Positions 43,387-48,834 of a DNA stretch of 48,834 nt are shown piece after piece. The position numbers were made by a program, and so were the translations under genes. The stretch is from Cyclobacteriaceae bacterium (GTDB lineage Bacteria > Bacteroidota > Bacteroidia > Cytophagales > Cyclobacteriaceae). The DNA lies in NCBI GenBank assembly GCA_021604845.1, contig BQJT01000007.1, forward strand, positions 1 to 48,834, written 5' to 3'. Numbering within the stretch: position 1 is the first letter of the stretch; each line of letters starts with the position of its first letter. The notes under the pieces were generated by a model. That model was not told the origin of the DNA. It saw nothing but the letters and a program-made list of their open reading frames with translations, and did not search any database.

Positions 43387-43965
43387 ATGGCATCCCGGGG
43401 GACCACCAGCAGAAGAATACTTGAATTGGCTGAATCGTTGTTACAGAGATTGGGTTATAATGGATTCAGCTACCATCATCTTTCGCAGGAGCTCGGGATT
43501 AAAAATGCCGCAATTCATTATCATTTTCCCACCAAGGAAGACCTGGGACTGCAAATTGTCGAACAGACCAGAAAACGGTTCAACAAGTGGTGCAACAATC
43601 CGGAAAACAGAATTCTACCGGTCAAACAACAGTTGGATTGGTTGGTACAAACCTATCATTATAACCTTAAACTGGGGAATAGGGTGTGTCTGATTGGCGC
43701 ACTGGCCACGGACTATTATACCCTTCCTGCCAGTATGCAAAACGCAGTCAAAGAGCTCTCATACGAGTTACAGCATTGGACAGCACGTTTACTTGAAAAT
43801 GGACGTGAATCCGGAGTGATGGATTTTAAGGGGAGAAGCAATCATAAGGCGCTGTGTATCTTAAGCACCCTTACAGGATCCCTGCAGCTGGCAAGACTAT
43901 TGGGAAATGAACGTCATCAACAGATTGTAGATCAAATATACTTAGATCTAAATCTTACTTATTAG
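43387..43965 (+). CDS. TetR/AcrR-family transcriptional regulator
   Basis: 192 residues. Residues ~8-55 are the TetR DNA-binding domain: RILELAESLLQRLGYNGFSYHHLSQELGIKNAAIHYHFPTKEDL matches the family pattern including the recognition-helix end AAIHYHFPTKEDL. The C-terminal ligand domain (60-192) is not recognisably related to a known sensor class, as usual. It is followed after 19 bases by fabF, so an acyl-CoA or fatty-acid signal is plausible but unproven. Two matching palindromes flank it, one over its promoter and one over its own stop codon. Confidence 0.9.
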   Translation: MASRGTTSRRILELAESLLQRLGYNGFSYHHLSQELGIKNAAIHYHFPTKEDLGLQIVEQTRKRFNKWCNNPENRILPVKQQLDWLVQTYHYNLKLGNRVCLIGALATDYYTLPASMQNAVKELSYELQHWTARLLENGRESGVMDFKGRSNHKALCILSTLTGSLQLARLLGNERHQQIVDQIYLDLNLTY

Positions 43966-43970
43966 TAAGT
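43957..43970. promoter_or_regulatory. 14-bp palindrome between tetR and fabF (putative operator 2)
   Basis: ACTTATTAGTAAGT differs from operator 1 by one base (T for C at position 6). It includes the TAG stop of tetR and ends 14 bases before the fabF ATG. It would allow the regulator to act on fabF separately from its own promoter. Confidence 0.65.
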
Positions 43971-43984
43971 ATTAAATAAGAAAA

Positions 43985-45235
43985 ATGAAACTCAAACGTG
44001 TAGTAGTAACAGGAGTTGGTGCACTGACTCCGATTGGCAACAATGTAAATAAATTTTGGGACAGCTTACTCAACGGAGTAAGTGGTGCAGAGCAAATTAC
44101 TAAATTCGACGCCAGTCTATTTAAAACCCGGTTTGCCTGTGAACTCAAGGGATATCAATCGTCGGACTTTTTTGATAGAAAGGAAGCTAGAAAGACTGAC
44201 CCATTCACTCAATACGCATTGATAGCGGCTGATGAAGCGGTAAATCACGCCAAATTGGATTTTGACAGTATAGATACCGACAGGTGTGGGGTAATCTGGT
44301 CCTCCGGGAATGGTGGCATTTATACTTTCGACCAGGAGCTTAAAGCGTATGCCGAATCCGGCGGCAATCCCAGGTTCAGCCCCTTTTTTATTCCCAAGAT
44401 TCTGATCGATACACCTTCCGGGGCCATAAGCATTAAATTCGGGCTAAAAGGTGCCAACTACTGCCCCGTCAGTGCATGTGCTTCTTCAACTACCGCTATC
44501 ATTGACGCCTTCAACTATATTCGGCTTGGTAAGGCTGACCTGATTGTAACCGGTGGATCCGAAGCACCCATTACGGAATCCGGAGTAGGAGGCTTTGGCG
44601 CCATGAAGGCGCTTTCCACCAGGAATGAAACCCCGGCAACCGCTAGCAGACCTTTCGATGCAGCGCGTGATGGGTTTGTGATGGGAGAGGGTGCGGCTGC
44701 ATTGATCCTTGAATCCCTGGAACATGCGCAAAATCGAGGAGCAACCATCTTTGGGGAAATTGCCGGTGGAGGAATGACTGCAGACGCTTACCATCCTACT
44801 GCCACTCACCCTGATGGAACAGGGGCGCTCAAGGGGATGAAGCTTGCTTTGGAAGAGGCAAACATCCCAGCCACTGCCCTGAATTATATAAATGCACATG
44901 CCACATCAACTCCGGTGGGAGATCTCTCCGAACTTTCCGCCATCTCGCAGCTGCTACCGGATTCAGCTGCCAGCTGGGTTGGAGCCACTAAATCAATGAC
45001 CGGTCATTTATTGGGAGCGGCTGGGGCAATCGAAGCATTGGTGTGCACATTATCAGTTCATCATAATGCAATACCTCCGACCATCAATATTAGCAATCTG
45101 GATCCGGCAGTTCCTGCCGCTTTAAAGATTACCCCGAATACACCGGTGTTCGAAACTGTCGATTATGCTATGAGTAATACTTTTGGTTTCGGTGGGCACA
45201 ATGCCACGGTGGTCATTAAAAAGTTTGCCGATTAG
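43985..45235 (+). CDS. fabF: Beta-ketoacyl-ACP synthase II
   Basis: 416 residues, thiolase fold. The condensing triad is Cys165 in VSACASSTT, His305 in NAHATSTP and His341 in KSMTGHLLGAAGA (Lys336 in the same motif). TFGFGGHNATVV at the end is typical. It elongates acyl-ACP with malonyl-ACP. No acyl carrier protein or rnc neighbour is present, the usual context for the housekeeping fabF, so this may be a second, regulated copy controlled by the adjacent TetR protein. The NAHAT variant (Ala for the usual Gly) is mild. Closely related KAS enzymes of secondary pathways cannot be excluded. Confidence 0.9.
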   Translation: MKLKRVVVTGVGALTPIGNNVNKFWDSLLNGVSGAEQITKFDASLFKTRFACELKGYQSSDFFDRKEARKTDPFTQYALIAADEAVNHAKLDFDSIDTDRCGVIWSSGNGGIYTFDQELKAYAESGGNPRFSPFFIPKILIDTPSGAISIKFGLKGANYCPVSACASSTTAIIDAFNYIRLGKADLIVTGGSEAPITESGVGGFGAMKALSTRNETPATASRPFDAARDGFVMGEGAAALILESLEHAQNRGATIFGEIAGGGMTADAYHPTATHPDGTGALKGMKLALEEANIPATALNYINAHATSTPVGDLSELSAISQLLPDSAASWVGATKSMTGHLLGAAGAIEALVCTLSVHHNAIPPTINISNLDPAVPAALKITPNTPVFETVDYAMSNTFGFGGHNATVVIKKFAD

Positions 45236-45272
45236 AGTAAGCGTCCTCGGCGGCAACCAAAAGACGCCTACT
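45236..45272. terminator. Hairpin in the fabF / histidine kinase convergent gap
   Basis: AGTAAGCGTC pairs with GACGCCTACT (nine of ten positions) around a 17-base loop. It fills the 38-bp gap between the two convergent stop codons. No T run is present on either side; it could be a bidirectional weak terminator. Confidence 0.45.
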
Positions 45273-45273
45273 A

Positions 45274-46491
45274 TCAGGTTTTAAACATCCCCCAAAACTT
45301 GCCGTCGGAAACCGGTTTTTGATAATTCTTGAACTTAAGGGTAAAGCAAGCCCCCTTTCCCGGTTCGCTCTCACAACCGATTTCACCTCCCATTGCTTCA
45401 GTGAACTTTCTTATGATGGTTAAACTTAGGTCTGAGGCATTTTTAATATGTACCTCATCTAAAATCTCCGGATTGGTGATAGGTTTCTTGGCCTGTTCAG
45501 TTAATCCAGGGCCCTGATCTGAAACAGCTATGTGCAGTACATCCCCATCTTCGTATGATTTAACCAGCACTCTTTTCCCCGAAGTACTAAACTTGATTGC
45601 ATTACCAATTAAGTTTTCCAGAATCTCGTGGGTATAGACCTTGTCCAATTGAACCGTATAGGGTTCCACTTTGAATTGCAGCTTCACCCCTTTTTCAGCA
45701 GCTACTTCTTCAAATTGTTTGGATATTTCATCCAGTATCTCAATCAGGCTTACAGTGGTGATTTCCAATTCCTTCTCCTGGGGAAGCCTGGACTTTACAG
45801 ACAGAATGCGGTCAATCCGGTCGTTCATTCTCCAAAGTGAACTGGTCAATCTTTCCATATATTCTGAAAGATCAGGAGTTCGCTCGTTTAACTCCAATTG
45901 CAGGGTCTCACTAATGCTAATGGTACTGGTTAGTGTATTCTTCAATTCATGGGCCAAAATCCTCATAATCTTATCTTTCTCTTCATTCACCTCGGCCAGA
46001 TACCCGTTCATCTTTTGTATCTCCCTTTTTTGCTCCTGAATCTCATTATTACTTTTCAGAAGTTGTTCCTGCATTACATTCAGGTTGCGTAAACGTTTTA
46101 TCAGTTCTTTCAAAACTGCATCCTTCAGTTTCGGATGTAGTTCCATAATGATATCGAATCGATCACGGCTGAGCTGAAATAAGATTGTTGGCTGGGTTGC
46201 AGTTACCGTGGCACTTCTGGTATAGCTGTCGATTAAGGCGTATTCTCCAAAATATTCGCCGGCTATCAGTGTAGCAAGCACCTGGTCCCCATCATGCACC
46301 TTCACTGCACCCCGCATGACCAGAAACATGCTGTCGCCTTTTTCTCCCTTTTTAATAATTATGTGATCCTTTTGTGCTTCAATCTCCTGAAGCTCGGAGG
46401 CAAGTTCCTCCAATACCTGCTGGGGTAATTCGGAAAATAAGGAAATGTTGCTTAAAGCCTGTGCCTGGTCAGATAGTTTTGATGGACTCAT
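45274..46491 (-). CDS. Cyclic-nucleotide-binding-domain histidine kinase with degenerate ATP lid
   Basis: 405 residues, no membrane segment. Residues ~15-125 are a cNMP-binding (Crp-like) fold: KKGEKGDSMFLVMRGAVKV, then the phosphate cassette GEYFGEYALIDSYTRSATVTA with FGEYAL and RSAT. A coiled coil (~135-178) leads to the HisKA dimer with phospho-acceptor His181 in ILAHELKNTL. The HATPase domain has the N box HEILENLIGNAIKFS (Asn297) and G1 box SDQGPG (325-330), but the G2 box GxGLGL is replaced by HIKNASDLSLTI (348-359). Either the ATP lid is unusual or the kinase is weak or inactive. No response regulator is adjacent. The ligand cannot be predicted. Confidence 0.85.
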   Translation of the reverse strand: MSPSKLSDQAQALSNISLFSELPQQVLEELASELQEIEAQKDHIIIKKGEKGDSMFLVMRGAVKVHDGDQVLATLIAGEYFGEYALIDSYTRSATVTATQPTILFQLSRDRFDIIMELHPKLKDAVLKELIKRLRNLNVMQEQLLKSNNEIQEQKREIQKMNGYLAEVNEEKDKIMRILAHELKNTLTSTISISETLQLELNERTPDLSEYMERLTSSLWRMNDRIDRILSVKSRLPQEKELEITTVSLIEILDEISKQFEEVAAEKGVKLQFKVEPYTVQLDKVYTHEILENLIGNAIKFSTSGKRVLVKSYEDGDVLHIAVSDQGPGLTEQAKKPITNPEILDEVHIKNASDLSLTIIRKFTEAMGGEIGCESEPGKGACFTLKFKNYQKPVSDGKFWGMFKT

Positions 46492-46539
46492 ATGGTCAAT
46501 TTACCAAATACCGGGCATTCGTCAAACATCAAAATAGTT

Positions 46540-48219
46540 CTAAACCACTACTTTAGGCTCAAGTTTGTACTGGTAAAGCTTTTGATAGTATTCTTCTGCC
46601 ATTCGATCTGAGTCAAAATAGGGCACCACATCATTTAAACTATTGGCAACGATGCGGTTCCACTGCTCTGGTTGATCGTAATAGAGGGGTAGTATTTCAT
46701 GCTCTAAAACATCCAGTAAATTCTTACTGTCCGCTTGATCCTGAGAGTGATGTGGAAGCTTATGATCAACCACCGGTACCACAAAACTATTTTCCTGGTG
46801 CTTGGCAAATTCAAGTATCCAGCCATCCTGAGTGGAAAAATTTACCGCTCCGTTCATAGCGGCAGTCATTCCGCTGGTCCCCGAAGCTTCCCTGGTGATT
46901 CTTGGATTGTTGAGCCAAAGATCAGCACCTCGCTTACACATTCGTGAAAGCCAGAGCTCATACCCTACCAATACCGCGCAGTTCATAAATTCTTTATTCA
47001 TATAGACCAGGCTATCGAATGTACCGACAGCACCATAATCCAACGGGTAGGGTTTGCCCGCCCATATGATCTGCAACGGTCGCCCGGTATCTGTAACCAG
47101 CCGTCTAAAGCGCTCAAAATCAGCGGTTATTAAATCCGGTCTCTTGTACTCTGCAAATCGTCTGGCCCATACGATGGTAAGCACATCCGGGTCCAGTATT
47201 TTTCCTGTCTGATCAGCTACCACTTCAAAGAATTTTCTCTTTAGAGTACGCTTTCTTTTTTGAAGATTGACCAAATCTCCCTGGTCTAGTAATTTGTATA
47301 ATTTTTTATCGGCCCAATACCGGTGATTTTGGGCATTGGTGATGGCCGTGATCGGGCAAATATCTTTATATGTCGACCACATGGTTTGAGCTACCTCTCC
47401 GTGCTTTTGACTTACCGCATTAGCTACTTTACTTAACCTCAGAGCCGCCAGGGTCTGATTGAAAAACTGATCCCCATTACCAATGATTTCGGCTACCGTA
47501 TCAATACCAATACCACTGAAGAACCCCATTTTCTCCAACAAACTGACTTCATGAACCTCATTACCCGCTTGTTCGGGAGTGTGGGTGGTTAGTACCAACC
47601 GCGGTTTCAAAGCATCCACCGAACCCAACTTCTGATACAAATAGAAGGCGGCAGGCAAGGCATGCGCTTCGTTCAAATGATAGATGTCCGGTGCAATCCC
47701 CAACAAATCCATCAATTTTGCTCCGCCAATACCCAAAATAATATACTGTGCGATCCTGGTAGAAATGTTGGAATCGTACAGCCTGTGGCTGATGGTCTGG
47801 GCCAGGTAATCATTTTCCGGAAGGTCCGTAGATAACAGGAATATAGGAGCGCTTCCGAATGTATCCGGATGCAGATAAAATGCTTTCACCAGCACCTGGT
47901 GCTGATCGACCATTATGTTGAAGGTAATCCCGGTATCTTCCAGGAAGGAGTATATTTTCTCCTGAAATAATACTTCCATGGATTTATCAGCCTTACGTAT
48001 CTGATCGTAGTAACCCTTTTTCCATAACATCCCAATGCCAATCACCGGCTGTTTTAAATCGTAGGCGCTCCTCATGTGTGAACCCGCTAAAAAACCCAAC
48101 CCCCCGGAATATATCTTCAATGCCTGGTCGATGGCGAACTCCATACTGAAGTAAGCTACCGTTGGCTTATACTTCTTATCTGTGGCATAAGGGAAACTAA
48201 ATTTGAACTCTTTAGACAT
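46540..48219 (-). CDS. GT35 alpha-glucan phosphorylase-like protein lacking the PLP lysine
   Basis: 559 residues from ATG 48219 (an ATG at 48234 would add five). It is similar throughout to the short bacterial/archaeal alpha-glucan phosphorylases: VAYFSMEFAIDQALKIYSGGLGFLAG at the start, HLNEAHALPAAFY, TTHTPEQAGNEVH, VWARRFAEYKRPDL, and EASGTSGM. In true phosphorylases the latter motif continues with the lysine that binds PLP (GM/NM-Lys); here it reads GMTAAMNG, with Thr452 in its place, followed by NFSTQDGWILEF. The protein could be a PLP-independent glucosyltransferase or an inactive regulator in glycogen metabolism, or belong to a Bacteroidota lineage that normally has Thr. It is separated from the kinase gene by 48 bases. 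Confidence 0.8.
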   Translation of the reverse strand: MSKEFKFSFPYATDKKYKPTVAYFSMEFAIDQALKIYSGGLGFLAGSHMRSAYDLKQPVIGIGMLWKKGYYDQIRKADKSMEVLFQEKIYSFLEDTGITFNIMVDQHQVLVKAFYLHPDTFGSAPIFLLSTDLPENDYLAQTISHRLYDSNISTRIAQYIILGIGGAKLMDLLGIAPDIYHLNEAHALPAAFYLYQKLGSVDALKPRLVLTTHTPEQAGNEVHEVSLLEKMGFFSGIGIDTVAEIIGNGDQFFNQTLAALRLSKVANAVSQKHGEVAQTMWSTYKDICPITAITNAQNHRYWADKKLYKLLDQGDLVNLQKRKRTLKRKFFEVVADQTGKILDPDVLTIVWARRFAEYKRPDLITADFERFRRLVTDTGRPLQIIWAGKPYPLDYGAVGTFDSLVYMNKEFMNCAVLVGYELWLSRMCKRGADLWLNNPRITREASGTSGMTAAMNGAVNFSTQDGWILEFAKHQENSFVVPVVDHKLPHHSQDQADSKNLLDVLEHEILPLYYDQPEQWNRIVANSLNDVVPYFDSDRMAEEYYQKLYQYKLEPKVVV

Positions 48220-48310
48220 GGTACTTTTGATCAATTATTGTATATCGCTGAAACCACGCAATATAGCAAACAGATAACATATCTATAAAATTTTAAGTGG
48301 AAATTGCCGG

Positions 48311-48834
48311 TCAGTAGGCGGCAGGAACCAAATTTCCTGATAATCGCAGCAATTCAGTTTCTGCCAGTTTTGTGGCAAACATTGCGTCCAGATAGCGTCC
48401 GTTGGCATCAACGAGGTTCCTTTGAGCCTCCCTGAGCACCAGAAAATCACTGGCGCCCAGCCTGAATCGTTCTATGGCAATCTCCTCATTTTCCTCTGCG
48501 ACTTCCAGGTTTTTCCTTTCTAATGCAACCACTTGAATACTGTTCCTATACCCTATATACGCTTTCCTCAGATCACCTTTAACCAGCAGCCGAAGCTCGT
48601 TCAATTCCAGCATGGTAGATTCATGCATTACTTTCGCATTTTGTACCCTTCTGTTGGTATTGTTACCGTCGAAAATATTCCAACGGGCAGTTAAACCATA
48701 ATTAACTCCGTCGAAAACCGATGCTCTCAGTTGCCCCGCCTCATTTTCCGAATCTGTGTAATTGTAAGCCACGTCCAATGAAATACTAGGGTAGCGACTG
48801 GCCTTTTCTTCTTTATACTGGTAGTAGGCTATAT
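48311..48834 (-). CDS. TolC-family outer-membrane efflux protein, C-terminal part
   Basis: The frame runs out of the right edge; ~174 residues are present. LTARWNIFDGNNTNRRVQNAKV and the long helix with RKAYIGYRNSIQVVALERKNLEVAEENEEIAIERFRLGASDFLVLREAQRNLVDA match the second repeat of TolC/outer-membrane efflux proteins (strand, tunnel helix, and the RFRxGxxxxLxxLxAQ motif). It would form the outer-membrane channel of a tripartite exporter; partner genes lie outside the window. It ends 91 bases from the GT35 gene start, both on the minus strand, and need not be linked to it. Confidence 0.88.
   Translation of the reverse strand, partial: IAYYQYKEEKASRYPSISLDVAYNYTDSENEAGQLRASVFDGVNYGLTARWNIFDGNNTNRRVQNAKVMHESTMLELNELRLLVKGDLRKAYIGYRNSIQVVALERKNLEVAEENEEIAIERFRLGASDFLVLREAQRNLVDANGRYLDAMFATKLAETELLRLSGNLVPAAY

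Noticed and set aside
1-48834. tRNA, rRNA, CRISPR repeats, transposase genes, phage genes, toxin-antitoxin or defence systems
   Set aside because: None was seen; all long frames read as metabolic, regulatory or envelope proteins.

Overview
The window is chromosomal DNA from a member of the Bacteroidota, most likely the Cytophagales or a near relative. The evidence is: an arginine cluster built around the transcarbamylase of N-acylated ornithine (ArgF', not the ordinary ornithine enzyme); a DAHP synthase/chorismate mutase fusion; an OmpL-like porin next to amtB; many genes with no Shine-Dalgarno sequence; and promoter matches to the Bacteroidota form TTTG-N21-TAnnTTTG. No tRNA, rRNA, CRISPR array, insertion sequence or prophage was seen. 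About 41 kb of the window is almost entirely amino-acid biosynthesis and nitrogen assimilation.

Layout. 1-1506: the 3' end of a GH20 hexosaminidase gene and a convergent class IV aminotransferase. 1592-11238: arginine operon (+): promoter, short leader ORF, GNAT acetyltransferase (argA-like), argG, argC, argD, argF', argB, argE, argH, a class I aminotransferase, then a terminator. 11490-14546: amtB ammonium channel, OmpL-like porin and a small secreted DUF4468-like protein (+). 14902-25639: gltB-gltD-thrA-thrB-thrC, transcribed leftward as one tight run. 25895-33398: ilvE-ilvD-ilvB-ilvN-ilvC-ilvA, transcribed leftward, with its own promoter, leader peptide and terminator. 33400-37633: leuA-leuC-leuD-leuB, leftward, just upstream of the ilv promoter. 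37790-39358: a divergent 522-residue all-helical protein of unknown function. 39469-42771: promoter, Phe/Tyr leader peptide, terminator, pheA, aminotransferase, DAHP synthase/chorismate mutase (+). 42773-48834: OmpA-like protein (-), TetR regulator and FabF (+) with two matching palindromes, a cyclic-nucleotide-binding histidine kinase (-), a GT35 glucan phosphorylase-like protein (-) and the 3' end of a TolC-like gene (-).

How the genes work together. AmtB and GltBD assimilate ammonium into glutamate, which feeds the arg, ilv, leu and phe aminotransferases. ThrABC makes threonine, IlvA turns it into 2-oxobutyrate for isoleucine, IlvBN/C/D/E complete isoleucine and valine, and LeuACDB branches to leucine.

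The main discovery is regulatory. The ilv and phe operons each carry a complete-looking transcription attenuator: a consensus-like promoter, about 15 nt of 5' UTR, a 21-26 codon leader rich in the relevant amino acids, an antiterminator strand in the last leader codons, and an intrinsic terminator directly before the first gene. The arginine operon has a similar but weaker leader with an Arg-Asn-Arg-Arg cluster. All three show the same 21-nt promoter spacer. Other points: Ala at the substrate-specificity position of ArgF'; a GT35 protein with Thr in place of the PLP lysine; a histidine kinase without a recognisable G2 box; and a TetR gene bracketed by two near-identical 14-bp palindromes.
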